From Chloroflexota bacterium (lineage in GTDB: Bacteria; Chloroflexota; Anaerolineae; B4-G1; SLSP01), in NCBI GenBank assembly GCA_022707665.1, contig JAKJAE010000132.1, positions 1 to 7,112 on the forward strand: 7,112 nucleotides of DNA, written 5' to 3'. Below, piece after piece: positions 1 through 6,163 of this stretch (positions within the stretch are counted from its first letter, which is position 1; each line of letters opens with the position of its first letter). The position numbers were made by a program, and so were the translations under genes. The notes under the pieces were generated by a model. That model had not been told where the DNA came from. It saw only the letters and a list, made by a program, of their open reading frames with translations, and searched no databases.

Positions 1-1
1 T

Positions 2-274
2 GCATTTGCCCTGATGGCCGTCGTGGCCTTTGTCGCTGGATTGGCCAATGGGGCTCTTACAAGTTATCTGGTTCGGCACTTCGCTGAGATCCTCCTCAGC
101 ATCGCTGTGTTCTACGTCGTGGTGAACTCCGTGCACGATGCTGAGCGGTTGGGCCGTCTGGTTCGATGGCTGATTCTGGGAGCTGCAGCGGCCTCTGTCC
201 TGGGCATCATTCTCTACGTGGTGCCCGAAACGTTCGCGATCCAGGCACTCTCGGCATTGGGACGGTTTGGCTAA
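2..274 (+). CDS. O-antigen ligase-like membrane protein, upstream fragment (5' partial, ends at in-frame TAA)
   Basis: This is the internal part of a polytopic membrane protein that enters from the left window edge; the frame is open from position 2, so the ATG at 14 is not the real start. About 90 residues are visible, with three probable membrane helices (roughly residues 1-20, 27-43 and 53-75) separated by short basic loops. The frame stops at TAA 272-274 and continues in the same frame without another stop until 1102. The residues on either side of the stop read LGRFG and PTGQDVIWHI, which resembles the LGYPTG-type stretch I recall in O-antigen ligase (Wzy_C/WaaL-like, PF04932) proteins. 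The TAA therefore probably replaces a Tyr codon. Proteins of this group join or polymerise lipid-linked surface glycans at the periplasmic or outer face of the membrane. This entry and the next (290-1102) are most likely one broken gene, or one intact gene with a base error. Confidence 0.6.
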   Translation, partial: AFALMAVVAFVAGLANGALTSYLVRHFAEILLSIAVFYVVVNSVHDAERLGRLVRWLILGAAAASVLGIILYVVPETFAIQALSALGRFG

Positions 275-289
275 CCCACGGGGCAAGAT

Positions 290-1102
290 GTGATCTGGCA
301 CATCCGAGATGATCCGGAGCTGATGAAACGTGCCACAGCGACATCGGTGCATCCCAATGTTCTGGGCAGTCTACTGAATTTCGGTCTGGCGATGCTCGTT
401 CCGCACTTGTTGAGCAGACACTCACTCTTCCCGCGCGTGGTAGCGTGGGGTCTCGCGGCCATTCTGGGCGTGGGGCTCGTGCTTACGGTCTCGCGGAGTG
501 CTATGCTTGGGGTGGGGGTTGCTGTCGTCGTGATCAGTGTCATGCGTTACCGCAAGCTCTTGCCACTGATGCTGCTTGCGGTCGTTGTGTTCCTCATCTC
601 TCCTTGGTCGCAAAGCCTTCTCAATCACTTCCTCGAAGGTTTCCAGCTCGCCGACCTATCAACCCAGATGCGCATGGGCGAGTACAAGGATGCCCTCACG
701 TTGATCCGGCGTTACCCTTTTCTCGGAGTGGGGTTCGCGGGCGCCCCGGACATCGACATTTACGTTGCCGTAGCTAGCCTCTACTTCACGGTTGCTGCGC
801 AGATGGGACTTCTGGGCCTGGCCGCGTTCCTGGTGGTGCTGGGGGTGGTGCTGTGGCGTTTCTGGCGTCGCCGGTGGCTAGCGCCGGCAGCGTTGGAACT
901 CGAGCCCCTGTGGTATGGTCTGCATGCCGCAATCATCGGAGGTGTGGTAAGCGGTGTCTTCGACCGTTTCTTCTTCAGTCTGGACTTCCACAACTCGGTC
1001 ACGCTGTTCTGGTTAGTTGTAGGGCTCGCGACGGCTGCGACCCAACTCCTTGACTCCAGCACAGGTGACAACAGGGCGTTGGCGGACGGCTCCGCAGTCT
1101 AG
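290..1102 (+). CDS. O-antigen ligase/polymerase-like membrane protein, C-terminal fragment
   Basis: This is the downstream portion of the same frame as the previous entry, with 270 residues from a GTG at 290 that lacks a convincing Shine-Dalgarno sequence. It is best read as the C-terminal part of one protein. Visible features, numbered from 290, are HPNVLG at 21-26, leading into a hydrophobic helix; LTVSRSAMLG at 65-74, a small-residue helix typical of O-antigen ligases; and a large soluble loop ending in R128-MGEYKDALTLIRRYPFLGVG. The last of these matches the R...W/Y...hPhhGhG signature of the Wzy_C domain (PF04932). More membrane helices follow at about 155-190, 210-226 and 232-250, and then a short hydrophilic tail. 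The family transfers or polymerises O-antigen or other surface glycan repeat units from undecaprenyl carriers. No glycosyltransferase or other polysaccharide gene is visible in the window, so the exact substrate is unknown. The stop codon TAG lies at 1100-1102. Confidence 0.7.
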   Translation: MIWHIRDDPELMKRATATSVHPNVLGSLLNFGLAMLVPHLLSRHSLFPRVVAWGLAAILGVGLVLTVSRSAMLGVGVAVVVISVMRYRKLLPLMLLAVVVFLISPWSQSLLNHFLEGFQLADLSTQMRMGEYKDALTLIRRYPFLGVGFAGAPDIDIYVAVASLYFTVAAQMGLLGLAAFLVVLGVVLWRFWRRRWLAPAALELEPLWYGLHAAIIGGVVSGVFDRFFFSLDFHNSVTLFWLVVGLATAATQLLDSSTGDNRALADGSAV

Positions 1103-1118
1103 ACTAGCCCATCGATTC

Positions 1119-1147
1119 TTGTGCTTTGCCCTACCTTCGGGTATACT
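1119..1147 (+). promoter_or_regulatory. sigma70-like promoter of dnaN
   Basis: A -10 box TATACT (1142-1147, 5/6 to consensus) follows a weak -35 box TTGTGC (1119-1124) at exactly 17 bp. Transcription would start near 1153-1155, giving a leader of about 40 nt before the dnaN ATG. It sits in the 91-bp gap after the membrane-protein gene, so dnaN need not depend on upstream transcription. Confidence 0.6.
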
Positions 1148-1180
1148 CTGGTCAACCTGGCCCATTCATTACAGCATTCT

Positions 1181-1187
1181 GAGGAGG
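1181..1187 (+). promoter_or_regulatory. strong Shine-Dalgarno sequence that sets the dnaN start
   Basis: GAGGAGG at 1181-1187 lies 6 nt before ATG 1194. The reading frame is open upstream to about 1050, but that stretch overlaps the previous gene and the promoter. This site therefore decides that translation begins at MRLSCLQENL. Confidence 0.85.
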
Positions 1188-1193
1188 TTGCCA

Positions 1194-2312
1194 ATGAGAC
1201 TCTCTTGCCTTCAGGAAAACCTCTCTAGGGGATTGAGCATAGCGGGTCGCGCGGTACCTTCCCGGACCACGATGCCCATTCTGGGTAACGTTCTGCTGGC
1301 CACCGATCATGGCCAACTCAAGCTGGCAGCGACGAATATGGAACTGAGCATCGTGCATTGGGTTGGGGCGCGGGTCGAGACTGAAGGCGAGATCACGGTG
1401 CCGGCAAGGAACTTCATCGATCTGATGAACTCACTGCCACCCGATCAGGTCAGCCTGTCGCTCGATGAAGCCACGATGACGCTGGCTCTGACGTGCGGTT
1501 CGGTAAAGGCCAGTTTCCGGGGCATCGCGGCAGATGAGTTCCCGTTGGTGCCCGAACCTGATAACAATGCCGGGTTCACCGTGGAGGCTGAGGCGCTCAA
1601 CAAAGGCCTGACGCAGGTGACCTTTGCTGCATCGACGGACGAAAGTCATCCGGTGCTGACCGGTGTCCTTGCCGAGTTCCAGGGGCAGACGATGACGCTA
1701 GCGGCGGCTGATGGCTTCCGGCTCTCGTTGCGTGAGATTCCCCTGGTCGATGCTGTGCCAACGCCGTTCAGTGTGATCATCCCGGCCCGTGCGCTGGCCG
1801 AGTTGATGCGGATCACCAACGGACTGGATGAACCGGTGAGGATCTCGACAACTCGACCGCACAACCAGATCCTATTCCAAATGCCCGATACCGTCCTGAA
1901 CTCACAACTCATCGATGGTGCCTATCCTGATGTGCGACGCATCATCCCTGCATCGTCGAAGACAAAGGTTGTCATTGGCCGTGAAGAGATACTGCAGGCG
2001 TGCAAGCGCGCTGCCATCTTTGCTCGGGATGTGGCCAATATCGTCTCGCTGCGCATTGACGCTGGTGAGTTGACAGTGGCAGCAGACTCCTCCGAGTCTG
2101 GACAGGGTTCCACACGTCTGGTGGCGAGTGTTGAAGGCGCGGGGCTTGAGATTGCCTTCAATGTGCGGTTTCTCATCGATGTCTTCTCGGCCCTGGATAC
2201 GCCTCAGATTGTGTTGGAGCTCAACTCGCCGACCAATCCTGGGGTAATCAGGGCGGTGGGTGATGAGAGCTTCATCCACGTGGTCATGCCGATGCACCTG
2301 GGCCACCGCTAA
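1194..2312 (+). CDS. dnaN: DNA polymerase III subunit beta (sliding clamp)
   Basis: This 372-residue protein has the usual length of a bacterial beta clamp with three domains of about 120 residues each. The clamp dimer encircles DNA and tethers the replicative polymerase and repair proteins. Family landmarks include RTTMPILGNVLL (about 23-34) in domain I, ITVPARNFIDL (about 66-76), AAADGFRLSLRE (about 173-184; compare ATDGxRL), IDGAYPDVRRIIP (about 242-254) between domains II and III, FNVRFLIDVFSAL (about 322-334), and the C-terminal VMPMHL, the clamp's characteristic ending next to the protein-binding groove. Four more residues, GHR after the Leu, close the protein. The start ATG is fixed by GAGGAGG 6 nt upstream. 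Its own promoter and a long terminator hairpin suggest a monocistronic unit. dnaA, recF and gyrB are not adjacent, and no DnaA-box cluster was seen, so this is not the classical oriC arrangement. The reading frame appears intact. Confidence 0.97.
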   Translation: MRLSCLQENLSRGLSIAGRAVPSRTTMPILGNVLLATDHGQLKLAATNMELSIVHWVGARVETEGEITVPARNFIDLMNSLPPDQVSLSLDEATMTLALTCGSVKASFRGIAADEFPLVPEPDNNAGFTVEAEALNKGLTQVTFAASTDESHPVLTGVLAEFQGQTMTLAAADGFRLSLREIPLVDAVPTPFSVIIPARALAELMRITNGLDEPVRISTTRPHNQILFQMPDTVLNSQLIDGAYPDVRRIIPASSKTKVVIGREEILQACKRAAIFARDVANIVSLRIDAGELTVAADSSESGQGSTRLVASVEGAGLEIAFNVRFLIDVFSALDTPQIVLELNSPTNPGVIRAVGDESFIHVVMPMHLGHR

Positions 2313-2362
2313 GGCGGTCCCGCGCGCTGTGGCCACGTCTGCCGGTCGCGATTGTGCCGTTC

Positions 2363-2401
2363 ACTGGAGACGAGATGCCTATTGGGTATCTTGTCTCCAG
2401 T
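2363..2401 (+). terminator. terminator hairpin after dnaN
   Basis: An almost perfect inverted repeat lies 50 nt after the dnaN stop. The 17-nt arms are 2363-2379 and 2385-2401, with a 5-nt loop TATTG; all pairs are Watson-Crick except two G·U wobbles. It is followed by only a short T-run (TTTC, then AAATTA), so it is a strong hairpin with a weak U-tract. The symmetrical arms could also act on transcripts from the other strand. It separates dnaN from the Lon-like gene. Confidence 0.7.
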
Positions 2402-2411
2402 TTCAAATTAG

Positions 2412-2433
2412 GGCCTGCCGCGTGCGGTAGGCC
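2412..2433 (+). promoter_or_regulatory. second hairpin in the leader of the Lon-like gene
   Basis: The arms GGCCTGCCG (2412-2420) and CGGTAGGCC (2425-2433) form a 9-bp stem with one G·U pair and loop CGTG, 10 nt after the dnaN terminator and 15 nt before the next start codon. It may be a second terminator element or a structure in the leader of the Lon-like mRNA. Within it, GGTAGG (2426-2431) can pair instead with CCTGCC (2443-2448), which directly precedes ATG 2449. Function is inferred from structure only. Confidence 0.4.
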
Positions 2434-2448
2434 GCCGGGTAACCTGCC

Positions 2449-3147
2449 ATGTCTGACATCAAGTCCCAACCCATACAAGAACTACCGCCTGAAAGCCTGA
2501 GGCGTGTCTGCGATCCTTCAAGTTTCGCGTTCGATATCACCGACGATCTTCCGTTCGAACCGGGGATCATAGGGCAGGATCGGGCTGTAGAGGCTATTCG
2601 ATTCGGGCTCGATATCACAAGCCCAGGTTTCAACGTCTTTGTGATGGGACCAACGGGGTCGGGTCGCCGCTCGATCCTCAAGCGCATCGTGGAGGAGAAG
2701 GCGCAAGGCGAGGCCGTGCCTGATGACTGGGTATATGTGATGTCGTTCGCCGAGCCCACGGTTCCGCACGCGATTCGCTTGCCACCGGGACGGGGGCGCC
2801 AATTCCGCGGCAGCATGGAGCGTTTCAGTGCGGCGCTGCCCGATCGGCTGCAACTGGCGTTTGACACGGACCGCTACGCGAGTGCTCGTGAGGAGATGGA
2901 GCAGCAGTACCGCGCGTTGGAGCGTGAAGCTCTGGCATCAGTCGAAGCCGCATGCCGGGAACGGAACTGCGTGCTCGTGCGATCTCCTGCTGGGCTCTAT
3001 ATTGCGGCGCTGGGAGAGGGCGACCTGCTGTCCCCAGAGGCAGTGAGCCAGCTTGACCCCGATGAGCGGGCACGGATCCAGCACAATCTCGACTATCTTG
3101 ATGATCTCCTGGATGACTCGATCGTGAGGTGGCGGATTTCACTCTGA
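2449..3147 (+). CDS. Lon-like (S16) protease with AAA domain, N-terminal fragment (frameshifted gene)
   Basis: This is the N-terminal part of a roughly 790-residue Lon-family protein of the AAA_32/LonC type, which degrades proteins in the cytoplasm. The opening ELPPESLRRVCDPSSFAF is typical of the family. IIGQDRAVEAIRFGLDI (40-56) is the sensor segment before the P-loop, and the P-loop itself is GPTGSGRRS (67-75), in which Arg replaces the usual Walker A Lys. VPDDWVYVMSFAEPTVPHAI (starting at about 90) and a charged coiled-coil-like insertion (residues about 140-225) follow. After about residue 222 the frame reads a non-family tail, DSIVRWRISL, and stops at 3147; the true continuation (DREVADFTLTPLLDE) is in the -1 frame. 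The lesion lies between 3114 and 3122. One missing base, for example in GAC-CTC-GAT, would restore the frame, although relatives I recall have a longer helix here, so a 3n+1 deletion is possible. No clear Shine-Dalgarno sequence precedes ATG 2449. Confidence 0.8.
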   Translation: MSDIKSQPIQELPPESLRRVCDPSSFAFDITDDLPFEPGIIGQDRAVEAIRFGLDITSPGFNVFVMGPTGSGRRSILKRIVEEKAQGEAVPDDWVYVMSFAEPTVPHAIRLPPGRGRQFRGSMERFSAALPDRLQLAFDTDRYASAREEMEQQYRALEREALASVEAACRERNCVLVRSPAGLYIAALGEGDLLSPEAVSQLDPDERARIQHNLDYLDDLLDDSIVRWRISL

Positions 3148-4808
3148 CGCCCTTGCTTGATGAAGTGCGGGTGTTGTACGCCGATCAGCCCGCTGTACTT
3201 GCCTACCTGGAGGAAGTGCGGCAGGACATCCTGGGCAACATCCCGCTCTTCCGCTTGGGCGAGGGGGCAAAGGGCGAGGTCGAGGAGTCGTCGTTGCTGG
3301 ATGTCCCTATCACGAAACGTTATCGTGCCAATCTGTTCGTCGACAACAGCCAGCTCCAGGGGGCACCGGTCATCGTCGTCGAGCGACCCTCGACGCTGCG
3401 CCTCTTTGGTGTCGTGGAGTATGACGTGCGCTATGGCGTGAGCGTGACGGATCACACGTTGGTACGGTCGGGGACACTCCATCGTGCTAACGGGGGGTAC
3501 CTGATTGTGGACGCTGCTGGGCTGATCGACGACCCTGATGCGTGGTCCGGCCTCAAGCTGGCGCTCTCCCAGAGCGTTGTTCGCGTCGAGTCGCCCGACG
3601 GCCACCGACTCGTTCGTACGATGACCCCCAATCCCGAGCCGATCCCGCTCAAGGTAAAGGTCGTCCTCATTGGCTTGCCCGATGTCTTCTACACGCTCCA
3701 CGGGATGGATGAGGACTTCATCAAGTTCTTCAAGGTGCAGGTTGACTTTCACACCGAGGTCGACCGCACACCAGAGACTGAGCAGGCGTACAGTCGTTTC
3801 ATCAGGATGCTGTGCCAGACCGAGACGTTACTCCCCTTCACGGCTGAGGCTACGGCGCGTGTCGTGGAGTTCGGGTCGCGTTGGGTAGGCGACCAGGATC
3901 GCCTCACGGCGCAGTTTGGCCATGTCGCCGACCTGGTGAGGGAGGCTGACTATTGGGCACGGCAGGCGGGTCAGGATGTTGTGCGGCGTGACGATGTGCT
4001 AACTGCGCTCAAGAAGCAGCGGCGCCGAACAGGACTCCTGGAGGAGCTCTCGTTGCGCGAGATACTCGAGGACCGTCTGATCGTGGTCACCTCGGGCGCC
4101 CAGGTTGGGCAGGTCAACGCCTTGACTGTAGTGAGCTATGGAACCAGCAGTTACGGGGTCCCCAGCCGTGTTACGGCACGGGCTTATGTTGGACGTGGTA
4201 GCGTCATCGACATACACCGTGAGATCGACCTTGGAGGGCCCATTCACACAAAAGGGGTTCTCACGCTGATGGGTTACTTCGGGGGACAGTATGGGCTCAG
4301 TCGCCCGCTGTCTATGGAGGCGAGCCTCAGTTTCGAGCAGGTCTATGAGGATGTGGAAGGTGACAGTGCTTCGTGTGCTGAGCTCTACGCCTTGATCTCG
4401 GCTGTGTCGCGGATACCGCTGAGGCAGGACCTTGCGGTATCGGGCGCCGTGGACCAATATGGTCACGTGATGGCCATCGGTGGGGTCAACGAGAAGATCG
4501 AGGGTTTCTTTGAAGTCTGCAGAGCGCGTGGGCTGACGGGCACTCAGGGCGTGATCATCCCCCGGGCGAATGTGAAGGACCTTATGCTCGACGATGACGT
4601 CATCGAGGCGGTGCGCGATGGCGCGTATCACATCTATCCTGTGAGATCGGTTGATGAGGGGCTGGCTCTTTTGACTGGCAAGGTGGCTGGTAGGATGGAT
4701 TCGGAGGGGCACTACCCGCCGGACTCTGTGCATGGCGCGGTAGCTGCCCGTCTGGAGGCGTTTGCAAAGAGCGACGATGACGCCGATCGCGATGATGATG
4801 CCGAATGA
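3129..4808 (+). CDS. Lon-like (S16) protease, C-terminal fragment with the proteolytic domain
   Basis: This is the rest of the frameshifted Lon-like gene. The open frame begins at 3117, with GTG 3129 as the first possible start, but it probably never starts independently because there is no Shine-Dalgarno sequence. Numbered from 3129: VADFTLTPLLDEVRVLYADQ opens the conserved linker; LHRANGGYLIVDAAGL (about 117-132) is a Walker B-like strand with Asp128 followed by Ala129 instead of Glu; VDRTPETEQAYSRFI is the expected helical lid region; and VGQVNALTVVSYG begins the S16 peptidase domain. The catalytic Ser is Ser413 in VEGDSAS and the catalytic Lys is Lys456 in GGVNEKIEGFF. Their 43-residue spacing is the same as in classical Lon. 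The ending ARGLTGTQGVIIPRANVKDLML is strongly Lon-like, followed by an acidic tail rich in Asp. The substituted ATPase residues recall LonC of Meiothermus taiwanensis, described as ATP-independent. A 58-nt gap separates it from the next gene. Confidence 0.85.
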   Translation: MADFTLTPLLDEVRVLYADQPAVLAYLEEVRQDILGNIPLFRLGEGAKGEVEESSLLDVPITKRYRANLFVDNSQLQGAPVIVVERPSTLRLFGVVEYDVRYGVSVTDHTLVRSGTLHRANGGYLIVDAAGLIDDPDAWSGLKLALSQSVVRVESPDGHRLVRTMTPNPEPIPLKVKVVLIGLPDVFYTLHGMDEDFIKFFKVQVDFHTEVDRTPETEQAYSRFIRMLCQTETLLPFTAEATARVVEFGSRWVGDQDRLTAQFGHVADLVREADYWARQAGQDVVRRDDVLTALKKQRRRTGLLEELSLREILEDRLIVVTSGAQVGQVNALTVVSYGTSSYGVPSRVTARAYVGRGSVIDIHREIDLGGPIHTKGVLTLMGYFGGQYGLSRPLSMEASLSFEQVYEDVEGDSASCAELYALISAVSRIPLRQDLAVSGAVDQYGHVMAIGGVNEKIEGFFEVCRARGLTGTQGVIIPRANVKDLMLDDDVIEAVRDGAYHIYPVRSVDEGLALLTGKVAGRMDSEGHYPPDSVHGAVAARLEAFAKSDDDADRDDDAE

Positions 4809-4837
4809 CGCCCGATCCGTGCAGAGCTGAGAGGGAC

Positions 4838-4854
4838 GATGGCTAGTTGCCATC
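4838..4854 (+). promoter_or_regulatory. small perfect hairpin in the leader of the next gene
   Basis: GATGGC (4838-4843) and GCCATC (4849-4854) form a perfect 6-bp stem with loop TAGTT, placed between a purine-rich GAGAGGG (4829-4835) and the ATG at 4867. If folded, it would reduce the distance from that Shine-Dalgarno-like site to the start from 31 nt to about 14 nt. There is no T-run, so it is not a standard terminator. Function is unknown. Confidence 0.3.
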
Positions 4855-4866
4855 TGGGTCGATGCG

Positions 4867-6132
4867 ATGATTAACTTGCTGCAGAACGCTGGCTTTGAGG
4901 GTGAGTGGTGGCGGGAGACTGCATCGGGCAAATTCTATGGTGAGATCTTCGTACCCAAGCCCTGGGTGGCTTTCTGGCGCGAGGGGACATCCGTCCCTCA
5001 TGACCCAGCCAACCAGACTGGCTATGGCCGTCCGGAATTCCAGATCATCAGCCGGGAGGTACCCTTTCTCACTCCGCTACGGATACGAACGGGCTCCCAT
5101 GCCGTCAAGCTCTTCACCTTCTACCGTATACACGATGCCGGGCTCTACCAGCAAGTGCAGGGCATTCAGCCGGGTAGCCGGCTACGTGGAACCGCCTGGG
5201 CACACGCATGGTCCAGCTCGGCAGATGATGCGGCGTCAAGCGATGGTGTGGGCAGCCGGTCCATCTTCGTCCGCGCTTCGGACCCGATTCCCGAGCCGTT
5301 GGGTGCCGAATCGAGCCTCCTGAATTTCACCTTTTCCGTGGGCATCGATCCCAAGGGAGGAACAGATCCCTGGTCTGCTAACGTTGTCTGGGGCGAGGGC
5401 GCGCACATCTACAACGGGTACGCGCAGGTACCGCCTGTGGAGGTGGTTGCTGCCACGAGCACGGTCACGCTATTCCTAAGAAGTTCCGTTCTCTGGCCTC
5501 TCAAGCACTGTGACGCCTACCTGGATGATGCCCAGTTGGTCGCTGTCGGAGAGGTCTCTGCGCCTTTGGAGGTATCAATCACTCCCGTTCCTGTCGTGGT
5601 GGGGACGCCTTTCGAGGTGTATGCCCGAGGCGATGAAGGCGCAAAGGCTTTTCAATTCGCACAGGACACCGTCTTCGCCAAGCCGCCCGTTGCGCGCGAC
5701 GATGGTGGTGCGGTATGCCAGGCTGTCGCTACGGCTCCGGGGAACTATGAGGTACGAGTTACATCGGCGACAGGAGCCTCGAGTTCGGTAGCCTTTGTCG
5801 TTGAACCCGTGCCGCCGCCAGCGCTACCGGATTTTGTGCCACCCCGTGAGCCTTACGAGCGGACGTATCTGCTTCTACCACCTGATGCCAGTGGTGAGTG
5901 GTTGATGGCGATTGCCGGTAGTGGAATCTGGGACAAGCGCCGTTGGACCATTGGCGGCAGCGCTGATGATGCTGGGATCGGGCCGAAGGTTCGTCGCGTG
6001 GTTGCAGTGAACCCACTCCAATGGCGCGGAGATCTGAAGAAGTACCTCGAGGAAGCATACCCTGGTGTCGAATATGTCGCTCTGACTGCAGCAACGCCGG
6101 CAGACCTGATGCGGTTGTTGCGGTCTCTCTGA
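4867..6132 (+). CDS. multidomain jelly-roll / Ig-like protein, probably glycan-binding
   Basis: This 421-residue protein has no assigned gene name. Residues 1 to about 225 look like a galactose-binding jelly roll (carbohydrate-binding-module style). The start LLQNAGFEGEW is the common NxGFEgxW opening, with GLYQQVQGIQPGSRLRGTAW in the middle and KHCDAYLDDAQLVAV closing the fold in the usual hDDhxh fashion. Residues about 232-313 resemble an Ig-like/bacterial surface domain (ITPVPVVVGTPFEVYARG to YEVRVTSATGASSSVAFVV). A Pro-rich linker (VPPPALPDFVPP) leads to a C-terminal domain (about 330-421; ERTYLLLPP, WTIGGSADDAGIG, RRVVAVNP). I recall similar domains in Chloroflexota cell-wall-lysin-like proteins but cannot confirm it. 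No catalytic motif is visible. ATG 4867 is the only start in its frame after the stop at 4828, and no signal peptide or membrane helix follows it. It may be co-transcribed with the protease gene 58 nt upstream, since no promoter is evident in the gap. Confidence 0.8.
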   Translation: MINLLQNAGFEGEWWRETASGKFYGEIFVPKPWVAFWREGTSVPHDPANQTGYGRPEFQIISREVPFLTPLRIRTGSHAVKLFTFYRIHDAGLYQQVQGIQPGSRLRGTAWAHAWSSSADDAASSDGVGSRSIFVRASDPIPEPLGAESSLLNFTFSVGIDPKGGTDPWSANVVWGEGAHIYNGYAQVPPVEVVAATSTVTLFLRSSVLWPLKHCDAYLDDAQLVAVGEVSAPLEVSITPVPVVVGTPFEVYARGDEGAKAFQFAQDTVFAKPPVARDDGGAVCQAVATAPGNYEVRVTSATGASSSVAFVVEPVPPPALPDFVPPREPYERTYLLLPPDASGEWLMAIAGSGIWDKRRWTIGGSADDAGIGPKVRRVVAVNPLQWRGDLKKYLEEAYPGVEYVALTAATPADLMRLLRSL

Positions 6133-6163
6133 GGGGGTTACCGGGTAGCAGCCTGCCGAGACG

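Noticed and set aside
272..274. Recoding of TAA as Tyr (alternative genetic code)
   Set aside because: dnaN terminates at a TAA at exactly the expected clamp C-terminus, and other genes use TGA and TAG normally, so TAA is a real stop in this genome.
1096..1105. Palindrome AGTCTAGACT and the small GCGGA/TCCGC stem before it as a terminator
   Set aside because: The stems are short, end inside or at the stop codon of the membrane-protein gene, and no T-run follows. Palindromes this short are expected by chance.
1132..1143. TACC-TTCG-GGTA tetraloop hairpin before dnaN
   Set aside because: It has only a 4-bp stem and overlaps the -10/-35 spacer of the dnaN promoter. It would not be in the dnaN transcript and is too weak to terminate upstream transcription.
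1103..1193. Replication origin next to dnaN
   Set aside because: No DnaA-box cluster or AT-rich unwinding stretch is visible in either flank, and no dnaA neighbour is present.
3105..3130. Programmed -1 ribosomal frameshift in the Lon-like gene
   Set aside because: The overlap contains no X-XXY-YYZ slippery heptamer and no obvious downstream pseudoknot. Lon proteins are not known to use this mechanism.
3999..4931. 310-residue minus-strand open frame opposite the protease domain, and the 219-residue one at 3093-3752
   Set aside because: Both lie opposite a strongly conserved Lon sequence, have no recognisable motifs or ribosome sites, and look like antisense shadows of a biased coding frame.
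6133..6163. Bidirectional terminator between the convergent genes
   Set aside because: Only short imperfect pairings such as ACGC/GCGT were found in this 31-nt gap, with no T-run on either strand.
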